This document shows positions 36,801 to 47,515 of a DNA stretch of 64,000 bases, one piece after another. Numbering within the stretch: the first letter of the stretch is position 1; every line of letters starts with the position of its first letter. Source of the DNA: Corella eumyota (lineage: Eukaryota; Chordata; Ascidiacea; Phlebobranchia; Corellidae); the NCBI GenBank assembly GCA_963082875.1, contig OY720100.1, forward strand, positions 15,958,591-16,022,590, given 5' to 3'. The notes under the pieces were generated by a model, which was not told the origin of the DNA, searched no databases, and saw only the letters and a program-made list of their open reading frames with translations. Position numbers and translations under genes: made by a program.

Positions 36801-39800
36801 TTATATTTTCCAGTTATCAGTCTGGAGTTTAATCCCAGCCACCAAACCCTTTCCTAAAATTTTAAAATCATCGATGATGGCATGAACGTTTGAAGCACAT
36901 TTTCCACCGGGTTTCAACTGCTTGCAGGCAGAGGTAACAATCTAAAAAAAACAACAAAAAAACGTCTCAAGAACCTTGTTTAATATTAAATATTGACCAT
37001 ATTATTTGGCTGTAATATATGTTTTTTTACCTTGAAGTCCTTGGCCTGAAACGCTAGGGGGCGCCATAAAACACCGATAACAGAGCCTCCATTTTTATCG
37101 TAAAAAAACATCGCAAGATCAGAGAACGATTCCTAGATAAAAATATCAAATTTCAATTCTAAAATTTTTTCTATTTGCATAGTTTTAAGCTATAAATAAA
37201 ACCCCATTGTTATTAAATCTACCTCTAGCTGCTGAATGTAAATTTGTGGTGGATCAAAATCCAACACTGGAAAAATATTTGAAGTTGAAAAAGTTTCGTT
37301 GGAAGGAGGTTTCCATATTTTCTTTGCCGTCACTGCCTCGTGTTGTCGCGGTAGCCATTCCGGTTTCAGATGTATTATGACGTCATACGCGGTAAGAGAA
37401 GGCGTGAAAATAGGCTAAAAATTAACACCAGCCAAAAAAATTAAAATTTGTATCATTTTTTTGCGCTTAAAAAAGGTGAATTTTGATGAAAAATTATGCA
37501 GCATAGACATGCCAATTATACTGAGATTTCTGGTTACATAATCACTAAACTATTTATAAAATCTAACTTAAAACATTAGTTTCAATTTAAATTGTAAATA
37601 GGCAGGTTACTGCGGTTCCTAAATTGTTATTAAAACTTCTAATTATAACTTGAGGTAATCTGAGGATATTCAGATAAAAATTACACTTAAAAATATCCGA
37701 TTCAAGTCCATAATTAAACAATAATTACCATCAAATCAATTTCTTTTTCACAGCTGGCGATTTTTTCTTCGAGCAATCTTAAACTGATTGCAGCTAGGTC
37801 TTTTAGTCGGCGAAGAATGACTTTATTTGGGCCGCTAGATGTCCACAGAGAGCGTGTCTTGTCTTTGGGTGTGAATATACAGATGGAAGGTAGAGCTTCA
37901 CGGTTTGTAGAGAAATATTTTTGGATTTCTTCTCGGTCAGAATCTGCAGCATGAAATTAACACTTCAATATTTAAGATTTATGACTAATATTACAGATTA
38001 AAAGTTAGAAACCAGCATAAGGGTGTAGTAGTAACAACACTTGCTACACTACATGAGGTTGTGAGTTCGATCCAAAGGCTTCCATGCTTAAGCAAGGCGC
38101 TGTAAACGGTATAAACTCCTGCTGAGCCAGCACTTAATCAGCAGAATAATTACCGGGCAATTATAATTTATATAATATCCCAAACTGCCACAGGCAACTC
38201 GAGACTGGATCGGGAAACTGATGTTACTCCATGTTTAGGCTGTAAAGTCGACCTTCCAACATTGAGAATAAAAAAAAATAGTATTCATTTAACATATTAA
38301 CAACCAAGCAACACAGCTATGTCAATAATATCAAAATTATAATAAAAACTAAAGACTGGTCAGAGTAATACAGAATTATGTTATGTTTGGGTTGTTAAGT
38401 TGGACCTCTAATACTAAATATTAAAAAACACTTTACCTGTTAGTTGGTTGTTGGCATCAACAATAAAACAATTTGCAGCAAAATCAAATCTTGAGACGAG
38501 ACCCAAAAACCTGAGAAAACCAGCTTGGGCACTTCTAAATAATTTTAAAAACAACTTAGGTTAAAAAAAACAATTTTATTTGCAAACTGTATTCAACAAA
38601 AAATCTATCAAATATTCTGACACACTATTTATTACCTTTAAAATAAATTTTAAATACCAAGGTTCTTCGGAATAAAATAAGTTTTTTTTTTAAAAGTTGT
38701 AAATAAATATAAGCCCCTTAATGTATGACTAATTTATAGGCTTACAAAATAAATAAAATTGCTGTTTGTGGTGAAAAGGTGATTTTTTACTGGAAAATAT
38801 AATTTGAAAGTTGCTACCATATATATTGTTACAATTAAAATGCCAACCATAAGGTGGCCAATAGACTAGTAACACCAAATTTATAATTTAATTACAAAAC
38901 TTAAAAATTTAAAACTGTTGGTCTAGTCAGCTAACATAACATACAAAACTTTACTTCTTACCCTGGTGGAGAATATGGAGCAGGTTGAATAAACAAATAT
39001 GAACAAATAAGTTCAACTGCCTCTTCACATATTTGTCTGGATAATAGTTGAGCATTTCGCCATCGCTTCACTACACGACATGTACTTCCTAGTGCATGAT
39101 GTTTCTGCTGTAATCTGTAACAAAATTTGAGTTTAAGAAAATAATATTTTTCATTCTATATTTTCAGATTTATTTATTCTTGATGTAAAAAGGCCAACTT
39201 TACAGAGTAATATCAGTTACTCCAACCCAGTCTTGAGTTGCCTGTGACAGTTTAGGATATTATAGATTATAATTGCCCGATTATTATGCTGCTGATTAAG
39301 TATTGGCGCAGCAGAAGTTTATACCGTTTATAGCACCTTACTCATGAGTGCTACAGCATAGAAGCAGTAGGGATCAAACCCAGAACCTCATGTAGTAAAG
39401 CCAAGTGTTCTAACCCCTAAACTGGCCCTGTTAAATATCTTTAAAACAGTTGTAAAATTTAAAAAATGTACCCATGCATGGAGCTTGCTAGATGGGTTAA
39501 ATGAATTGTTCGTTTCTCCAGCGCTAATGATTGTGGAGTATTCCTCAATCTCTTCATTCCATCGGGTGTAACGTGGGTTTGTAAAACTTCTATTTCTTGA
39601 TGGAATGCAATGCAAACTCGAAACACAAAACCACCCTAAAAATAATAAATTTATATTAACTTTAAAACAGATTGAGTCAAATTATTTTACCTAACCTTAA
39701 ATAAAAAATTTAATTATTTTCAAATTTTAAACCAGTTTCCCTATTTTATTGCTTTCTCTATAATTCCATAAAACTGACCACATGGTGTAGTAATCAAAAT

Positions 39801-42800
39801 CCTTGTCTGCACTACATAAAGTCCAGAGTTCGAATCCCACTGCTCTCATGCTGTAGTGCCTTTAAGGAAGGCGCTATAACCGAATAAACTCCTGCTGAGC
39901 CAGCACTTAATCAGCAGCATAATTATCTGGCAGTTATAATCTATAATATCCCAAACTGCTAAAGACAACTTAAGAAAGGGTTAGGGTAGTTATTGTTACT
40001 CTGTGTTTAAGTCGGCATTTGACTTTTCCTCATCAAGGATAAAAATATATACAAAAAAAAAACTATTTTAATCAACGTGTTGTAGAATAATATTATTTAC
40101 CATTAAAACATCGAAATGAGTTGTTGTAGCCATACATTTAATATCAACATTAGCTGAACTTAATCCTTCAGCCATTGCTACATGAAAAGCTGCCTTTAAT
40201 CTGTCAATCACTGCTGCCTCATGTGGCCATTTACCACTACCCTCCAATTGGCAGATTACTAAAAAAAAGTTTTTTATTTATTCTTGGTGTAAAAAACTGG
40301 CCTTACAGCCTTATCAAAGGGTAACTCTTATTATCACATAAAGTGAACATTGCTTTAGCCTATTTAGTATATTTAGAATATATTAGTTGATATTTACATA
40401 TTCGTTTTAAAATAAATTTTAAACCTACTTTCAATAGGAGTCACATAAGGTGGACAGTCTTGGTCTGTGGTTGGCATTTGCATTTTTTCATTGTTGATAA
40501 CAACTGATGGAAAGTTAGTATTTGTTGTTGACTTTGATACAGGGTATACCTTTAAAATTGAACAATATTTTGAGTATGGATAAAGCTAAACAAGATACAA
40601 TTAATATAACAATCTAGCGATTTACTGGTGGCATTTGTATAGGCTAAAACAATTGGTTTAACTACTTAAGGTTTTGGGTTCGATCTCCACTGCCTCCATA
40701 CTGTAGCGCCTCTGATGAAGGCACTGTAAATAGCTTGAACTCACGCTGAGCCAGTAGATTTTGGTAGATTAATTATCAGGTAATTATAAGCTATATTATC
40801 CCAAACTAAAAAAAATTTTACTCAAGACTGGGTAAGGGTTACAAATGTTACTGTACATTTAGGTCATAAAGTCAGCCTTTTCAAATTGAGAATAAATAAA
40901 TACAAAAACAACGATTTACAATATTGTTTAAGATTTACCTCTGTACACCTAAGCATAGGAGAAACACCTTGTAAGTTAGTTATAGAAAGTGGAATATCTT
41001 TCAGATCTCTCAACTTAGAACATAAAGTATGATAAGTGTTTATCAGTTCAGTGTTGCTGTCATCACCTGAATAAAATAACTAATTAACGAAATTAAGCAA
41101 AGCATCTTAAGAAATGATGCCCAGTGCCTTTTAATCAAAGCACAGCACCACAAAGTTTTTATGCAAAAAGAAGACAACATTTATATTAAGACTTAGTATA
41201 TATAGTATTTAAAGTAAAAACATTAGTATAGCTTATATCATAAGTTTTATATTAATTTTGATATTGTTTTATTCATAGTTACTAAACCGAAGTTGGATTA
41301 ATTTAAATAATGTCAAACCAGTTGGATTATTGTTAACTTGAGATCCATGATTTGGTGAAATATTTAGAATTTCTTCAAGTTGGGTGGAGAAAAATGTAAG
41401 AGATGAAGCAGAAAAATCACAATGCCTATAATAAACATATTTGTATTACTTAACCAAGTTAATATATTTTTTAAAACCTTACTTACACATTTATTCATCC
41501 TTAAAGAGTAAGGTCGACTTTACTGTCTAAAAATAAAGAACAGATGCACTGGGAATCAAATCTCTAACCTCATGTGGCAAAATCAAAGTTCTGGGTTCAA
41601 TTTCTACTGCTCTCATGCAGTAGCAACCTTAAGTAAGGCACTATAAATGGTAAAACTCCTGCTGAGCCAACACTTAATCAGCAGTTTGATTCTCGGGCAA
41701 TTATAGTTTATAATATCGTAACAAACTACCAAAGGCAACTTGAGACTGGGTCGGGATAACTAATGCTACTCTAAGTCGTGAAGTCGACTTTCTAACATCA
41801 ACAAAAAAAAATTAGTTTAAAAATCTAACTTGTTAAACCTTTTTAAAATGTGTTTTGAAACAGTTGCCGGGAGATTTTTACTTTCAATTTGATTCGTGCA
41901 TTTCCACACCACAGCTTCACAAATCATTCCATCTTTAAATCTTCTTAAATCTGACATATCACCCCAAAAGTTTCGAAAAGCAGCAGCCTAAGAAAAAATT
42001 CAACTTCAGTTTTTGGTTCATTTTAAATTTGCTTACAATTACCTTAATCAAAAATACATCCAATATGCTTCATCTGCTCCCAATATTAATGTATTTTTAA
42101 CACATTTTTGAAGGCTATAGAAGCATTTGAACTGACCTAAAAAGAACTCTTATACTTAGTTTATTATGTTACAATAAAAGGTTATTCTAAAATACCTCTG
42201 GTGCCTCGGCAGATGGTCCTTTTAGCAGTGGGTTGTTTGAATGTGCTTGATCAAAAAGAAAACCAAATGAAAGATTGGATTCCACTTCTTTCCAAGTTGG
42301 GGGTGTTTTGTTTACTTCCCACTGCATAAAGTTTAAACACTTTGTTAATGTTATAAACCTGCTTAACCTAGGCAAAAAGTTAACTAAAGATTAGGTATTA
42401 ACAAATGCAAAATCTTTAGATCAGCAAAAGTAGAAAAAAGACAATTTAATATGAAGTCCGGCAGCATGGTGTAGTGGTAAGAGCACTTGCTACACCACAC
42501 ATGAAGTCGTGGGTTCCCACTGCTCTCATGCTGTAGCGCCATTGAGTAAATCGCTATAAACGGCATGAACTCCTGCTGAGCCAGCACTAAATTAGCAGCA
42601 TAATTACCAGGAAATTATAATCTATGATAATCCAAACTGCTAAAGGCAACTCAAGACTGGGTCGGAGTAACTGTTTCGCATTCAACCTTCCCACATCGAG
42701 GATAAAAATATTATACAAAAAAAAAATATATATATATAAAATCACTTTGGGAAATTAAGACTGGGCCTCGGTAATAAATGATACTTCATTATTAAATCAT

Positions 42801-45800
42801 TTAGTTAGCTTTTTTAAAAAAAAAACCTTAAAGTATTTAAATTTGTGAAAATATATCTCTCTTAAAATCTGAAAAAATTTGTTAACAACTTACATGTTTG
42901 TACTTGTGTGGTTTTATGCCAAGTAATATAACCCGATTGCCTAGAGCTTGTGATAAATATGAAGCAACATCACTGACTGCACATGAGAGATAATTTCCTC
43001 CAAAGTCCATCACCTTATCTTCTAATTTTAACTTCTCACAAACTTTCTTCATTATAGCTGGCTTGCTCACTCTAAAAATAGGATTTATTTTTTTAAATTT
43101 TATTTACCCTTGATTTGAAAAAGTCGACTTCATATCCTAATCATAAAGTAACACTTGTTATCCCGACCCAGTCTTGAGTTGTCTTTGCCAGTTCTAAATA
43201 TTATAGATTAAGATTGCCAGATAATTATGCTGCTGATTAAATGTTGGCTTTGCAGAAGTTTATTTCGTTTATAGTGCTTTACTCACGGGCGCTACAGTAT
43301 GTGAGCAGTTGGGATTGAACCAAAGACCTTATGTAGGAAAGCCAAGTGTTCAGACCACCACACCATGCTTCAGGAAGGTTAATAATTAATTTGCCAATTC
43401 TTTCACTTTTACTATATAAATTTATAGTTATTTTTGATAATTTTGTCTTGAAAACTTACTGTAGAAGATGATCAAATTTTCGAATAAATGGAACTTGTTC
43501 CATGAAAACATTTTTAAATCCATTTTCTTGATTGTCAAGAGATCTGAATGAGATTTCAGCTTCATGTCGTAACTGTAAAAAAAACATAATTTAAATATAT
43601 TAAGGCTTAGTGGGCGATATGAATATCTATTTTTAAGCATGTTTAATTTATAGACCTACAAAATAAATAAACTGGTAGTTTGTAGTGCATAGCAAATATT
43701 ATGAGTTGTGACCATATTACAACAATTGAAATGTTTACAGCAGGGTAGCTATTAGAAACCGCATTTTAAAACAAGATTTCAGTAAAATTATATTTTATGA
43801 TTACTTGGTAGTAAAGAGTTTTTGATGTGTTGGCACACAAGTTCAATAACCCAGTTGGATCAAGAAACACGACATCAAAAAGTTTATGAAATTCTTTCAA
43901 CTTCTCTAAATCATTTAAACCAATTCCATTCTTTGTCCAATCTCCACTTACTATAAATAATTAAATTTTGTGCAACTAAATATTTGATCATACATTTTAA
44001 CTACCGGCAGCGTGGTGTAGTGGTAAGAATACTTGCTACACCACACATGAGGTTGTGGGTTTAATCCCCACTGATCTTATGCTGTAGCGCCCTTAAGTAA
44101 GGCGCTATAAACGGTATGAACTCCTGCTGAGCCAGCACTTAATCAGCAGCATAATTATCGGGCAATTATATTCTATAATATCCCATACTGCTACAGGCAA
44201 CTCGAGACTGGGTTTGGAGTAACTGATGTTACTCTATGTTTAAGCTGCGCATTTGACTTTCCCACATCGAGGATAAAGATATATACAAAAAAAACTTAAT
44301 TAAATATAACAGAAAGATATACAAAGTAATTCTAGTAAAATATTACACAAAAATTTTGCAATTTTATAAGTTTGTTAAAGATGATTTAATAATATTACTC
44401 ACCTAGATATTGGAAGACATTTCTTACAATCTGATAACTGCTCATCATTTTATTAATTTTATTTATATCCAATAAATAAGCAACTAACATAGACATTATA
44501 AAACCATTGAAACTCCCATAACCCTAAAACAAAAAATAAATAAAAATAAATTTTAAAAATTAATAAGTTACAAAAAAGTCTTATAAAAAATATGAACTCC
44601 AAAACTATTAAATACTAAAAGGACAAATTAAAACAGTTTAATTATTTATCTAACCAGATCATGTCTTACAATTTAAAAATTACCTGATCGAGTTCCCTTT
44701 GTCTGAGCCAGACTTTTAACAACTTTATCGCATCTTTAAAGCCTTGGAAATTGGTGGATGCAGAATATAAATAATGAAGATGCTTCTCCATTAACAAGTC
44801 CATTAAAACACAACTGTTATAATGAGGTGTAGATACCAGTTCATCATTTTCTAAAAGAAAGATTAAGTCAAAGTAAATACCTGTACAACTTATACTGGGT
44901 TTGATGACTATGCCATAATATAATATGAAATCTTTGCGTAACCAATATTATTATTTATGGCATGTTTTAAATCATTAAATTGATTTTGATTTTTTTTTAA
45001 ATAAAAATGGCAAAATATAATTTTTTTTTTAATACTATTTTTTGACAAATATAAAATTGTTTTTATTACCACTAGGTGCCCCTGTAGCTGCTGTAAACCA
45101 GTGCATCCTTAAATTACTTTTACTCGGTGCAAATCTCGCTACGTTGATGGAATCAACCTCAGGACAGGTGTGAATACGAACCGTCACCAAAAGTTGTTTA
45201 TCTTAAACAAAAATTAGATTTTTAAACAACGAAAAATTAAAATTAAATATAAGAACAAAAGTCAAGACATAATAAATTTAATTTTAATGTTATGGCACTT
45301 TTAACCAATTCAATTTAATTTAAAAATTATTTTTTAAAAAGTAAAAATTAAATCATTTTAACATAATTAAATTAACAAATTCTTACCTGATGGTTTAACA
45401 AGTACGATTGGTTTAAGTGAATCTTCAAGAAAATAAGCAAACTGCAAGCTGTAGGTTTTTAAAGTTGACAAATAGGAAGCAATATGACTTAGATACAAAG
45501 CTCTCTTTCTCAAGTAACGCTGGTTAATGTGATCTTTTGCTTGCATACATTCCTAAAAGGGTTAAGGTACATTTCAATTGCATAGCACATATTAAACAGG
45601 TAGCATAATGTAGTGGTTAAAACATTTGACTCTACCACATAAGGTTATAGGTGCAATTTCTACTGCTTCCATTTTGTAGTGCCTTAAAGTAAGGTGTTAT
45701 AAATGATATAAACTCTTGATGAGTCAAAAACCAATTAGCATCTTACAAATATCAGGAAACTATAACCAATAAAATATTTAAAACTGCCAAAGTCAACTCG

Positions 45801-46947
45801 AGACTGGGTCATTGTAACAAATGTTACTCTATGTTTAGGCCATGAAGTCAGCATTTTCACATTGAGGATAAATAAATACCAAAAATATCTTATACAACTT
45901 TGGAAAAAAAATTTAAGTTATTATAACTGTTTTAAGTTTTAAAGTTAATATTATTAGGTTTAACAACCTGTTACCTTTGGTATAACTAGTAAGAGATCAA
46001 TGTTAAGATGTTTCTTCAACTCCATATTTAACTGATAACTCCCAACAACTTTAATATCAGATGGAGAAACGAATCCCATGTTTCCCTTCGATTTTAGTGG
46101 TACTCGATCAAATGGAAAACAAACATTTTTAAGTCCAGATAGATCATCAATCTAAACAAAAATAATAAAAAATGTTATTCTGTTTTTGTGATTTGTTACA
46201 ATAAGGATTTTCTACATTAAATTTAATTATATATATATATATATAGTTTTTATGTTTTTCGTTAATTTATTAACCCTTTATTAAAACTTATTTTTATTAC
46301 ATTTGTTTGTGATGTAGCTGGGGTTTTCATTATGACATCATAAAGAGAATGTAGAAAGTTGTCAATTTTTTCTTTCTTTTTTGGAAGAACTGAAATCTCT
46401 TTAAGGCATTCTGAAATCTGAAAATACCCAAAAAAATAACAAATAATTATCTGAACTTGCCATAATTGCTAAATTTGAACACCCAATTGGTTTGTATATT
46501 TAATGTTTTTTCAACAAAGTTATTATAAAATTCAATCAGCAGCGTGGTGTAGTGATAAGAACACTTCCTACACTACATGAGGTACTGGATTCGATCCCCA
46601 GTGATCTCATGTTGTAACCTCTTTGAGTAAGGTGCTATAAACGGTATAAACTCCTGCTAAGCCAGGGGTTTTACAGCGGGCAAATATAATCTATAATATC
46701 CCAAACTACCACAGGCAACTCGAGACTGGGTCAGGGTAACTGTTGTTACTCCATGTTTAGGCCGTGCATTCGACCTTCCCACATCGAGGATAAAGATATA
46801 TATAAAATTACCAATTACCTGCAGTCGGATAAGATTTGAATGATATAACATCTGCGTTTCGTTCAAATTAACCAATTCATCATTAGTAGGCGGTTTGTAA
46901 AGCTCACTTCGGCTTATTTTGGCAGGTTTACAACTGTCAGAATCCAT
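36801..46947 (-). CDS. NOL6: NOL6 (Nrap/Utp22 family) ribosome biogenesis protein
   Basis: NOL6 is a nucleolar protein of the small-subunit processome (yeast Utp22), built of tandem nucleotidyltransferase-like and OAP-like modules. The 23 exons are 46819-46947, 46301-46417, 45975-46151, 45387-45552, 45070-45201, 44684-44850, 44403-44523, 43805-43950, 43460-43572, 42894-43071, 42196-42321, 41839-41987, 41319-41425, 40939-41066, 40429-40549, 40101-40258, 39472-39635, 38962-39114, 38437-38534, 37729-37943, 37223-37414, 37031-37132 and 36801-36941. They sum to 1,099 residues (human 1,146). Landmarks include SRSELYKPPTNDELVNLNET, VVGSYQLN, INQRYLRKRALYLSH, LLKVWLRQRELDQ, RNFWGDMSDLRRFKDG, CQLEGSGKWPHEA and the C-terminal IIDDFKILGKGLV. 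The frame is intact. About half of its introns hold SINE sequence. It is head to head with BICDL1. Confidence 0.95.
38011..38280 (+). mobile_element. tRNA-derived SINE in NOL6 intron
   Basis: Matches the family from the A-box region (GGGTGTAGTAGTAACAACAC) through GAGTTCGATCC, CTCCTGCTGAGCCAGCAC and an A-rich end. Moderately diverged; antisense to NOL6. Confidence 0.85.
38733..38880 (+). repeat. Dispersed repeat family B, copy 1
   Basis: TAGGCTTACAAAATAAATAA, GTTGCTACCATATATATTGT and GGCCAATAGACTAGTAACACC. Similar at 43646 and, inverted, at about 61118. Confidence 0.5.
39170..39430 (-). mobile_element. SINE filling most of a NOL6 intron
   Basis: Reverse-oriented copy with GGGTTTGATCC (minus strand) and the conserved body. 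The intron is 39115-39471, so the SINE makes up most of it. Diverged copy, sense to NOL6. Confidence 0.85.
39776..40062 (+). mobile_element. tRNA-derived SINE in NOL6 intron
   Basis: A-box ATGGTGTAGTAAT, B-box GAGTTCGAATCCC, body CTCCTGCTGAGCCAGCAC, end AAAAATATATACAAAAAAAA. Antisense to NOL6. Confidence 0.9.
40276..40335 (-). mobile_element. SINE 3'-end fragment
   Basis: Short piece matching only the tail segment of the SINE in reverse orientation (TTTATTCTTGGTGTAAAAAA, then GGCCTTACAG). Confidence 0.5.
40625..40907 (+). mobile_element. Diverged SINE in NOL6 intron
   Basis: GGGTTCGATCTCCACTGCC, CTGTAGCGCC, GCTGAGCCAG and an AATAAATAAATAC end identify the family. Clearly older than the copies at 28848 and 44004. 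Confidence 0.8.
41493..41587 (-). mobile_element. SINE fragment, reverse, joined to next copy
   Basis: Head segment (GGGAATCAAATCTCTAACCT) and tail segment of the SINE in reverse orientation, with the middle missing. It abuts a direct copy at 41588. Confidence 0.55.
41588..41810 (+). mobile_element. 5'-truncated SINE in NOL6 intron
   Basis: Begins at the B-box region (CTGGGTTCAATTTCTACTGC) and continues through CTCCTGCTGAGCCAACAC to an A-rich end. Confidence 0.8.
42457..42727 (+). mobile_element. Near-consensus SINE in NOL6 intron
   Basis: CCGGCAGCATGGTGTAGTGG head, ATTATACAAAAAAAA end. Slightly shortened at the B box and near the 3' end. Confidence 0.9.
43103..43375 (-). mobile_element. 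Diverged SINE, sense to NOL6
   Basis: Reverse copy with the family body (GCTGCTGATTAAATGTTGGC on the plus strand) and TTGGGATTGAACCAAAGACC at the B box. Confidence 0.8.
43646..43766 (+). repeat. Dispersed repeat family B, copy 2
   Basis: TAGACCTACAAAATAAATAA, GTTGTGACCATATTACAACA and GGTAGCTATTAGAAACC align with copy 1. In a NOL6 intron. Confidence 0.5.
44004..44295 (+). mobile_element. Full-length near-consensus SINE
   Basis: CCGGCAGCGTGGTGTAGTGG head with a perfect A-box match (TGGTGTAGTGG), GGGTTTAATCCCC, GCTGAGCCAGCAC and GATAAAGATATATACAAAAA end. Intron of NOL6, antisense. Confidence 0.93.
44894..45010 (+). repeat. Dispersed repeat family A, copy 3 (shorter)
   Basis: ACTGGGTTTGATGACTATGC and GGCATGTTTTAAATCATTAA match copy 1. 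In a NOL6 intron. Confidence 0.6.
45598..45888 (+). mobile_element. Diverged SINE in NOL6 intron
   Basis: ATAATGTAGTGGTTAAAACA head, GGTGCAATTTCTACTGC, GATAAATAAATACC end. Old copy. Confidence 0.8.
46536..46808 (+). mobile_element. SINE ending about 10 bp from NOL6 exon 1
   Basis: CAGCAGCGTGGTGTAGTGAT head, GGATTCGATCCCC, 3' end GATAAAGATATATATAAAA. The tail stops about ten bases from the exon 1 donor at 46819. Confidence 0.9.
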
Positions 46948-47515
46948 TTTTGGTAAGTTGTACAGCTAATATCATAGAAAATCGGTGTTAAATTACGTTT
47001 TCTCTAAAGGAAATAGATTTTACACGTGTTTCTTGCAAGAAATAATAATAGCGATAAACAATGCTGTCATATTATTTAGATCGAAATCACAAAAATTGTT
47101 AAATTTTAAATTTACAAAATTAAAAAATAAAATTTTAAAAAGTTGTTTATAAACAAAAATAAATATAATTGTGTTAACACGTTAAAAAATGATTTTTAAA
47201 TTAATTAACAAAAATAGTTCAATTTAAGTCTATTTATTTTAGGCAATATTAACTTCATTTTAAAGTAAAAATTATTTAAAAAAATTAGTTAATATCTATT
47301 ACATTACTTAAAATTAAAATATAATTTAATTTTTATAAAACTATAATATTAAAGTAAGAATTTATAAAACGAAGGTTACTTTTTGTATAGTCGATATATT
47401 TGTTCATTAATTTTCCTGAATTTTAATTGACTCCGCTAACTTTTTTTCTAATTGTTGACAACAATCGCACAATTGAATGATCAGTTCATTGTTATTATTG
47501 TTATGATCAATTAAC
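46948..47515. promoter_or_regulatory. Shared upstream region of NOL6 and BICDL1
   Basis: 568 bp separate the two divergent start codons. It is very AT-rich, with no CpG-rich core or repeat seen. It must hold both promoters or 5' leaders unless an upstream non-coding exon exists elsewhere. Confidence 0.5.

Noticed and set aside
39388-39615. 75-codon frame opposite in phase to a NOL6 exon
   Set aside because: Another frame of NOL6 exon 17 plus SINE; the NOL6 frame aligns with the family.
41839-41987. NOL6 exon 12 as broken because of its weak donor (GTTTAA)
   Set aside because: The next exon joins in frame at AAG-G and continues the NOL6 alignment, so a GT donor with a poor consensus is the simpler reading.
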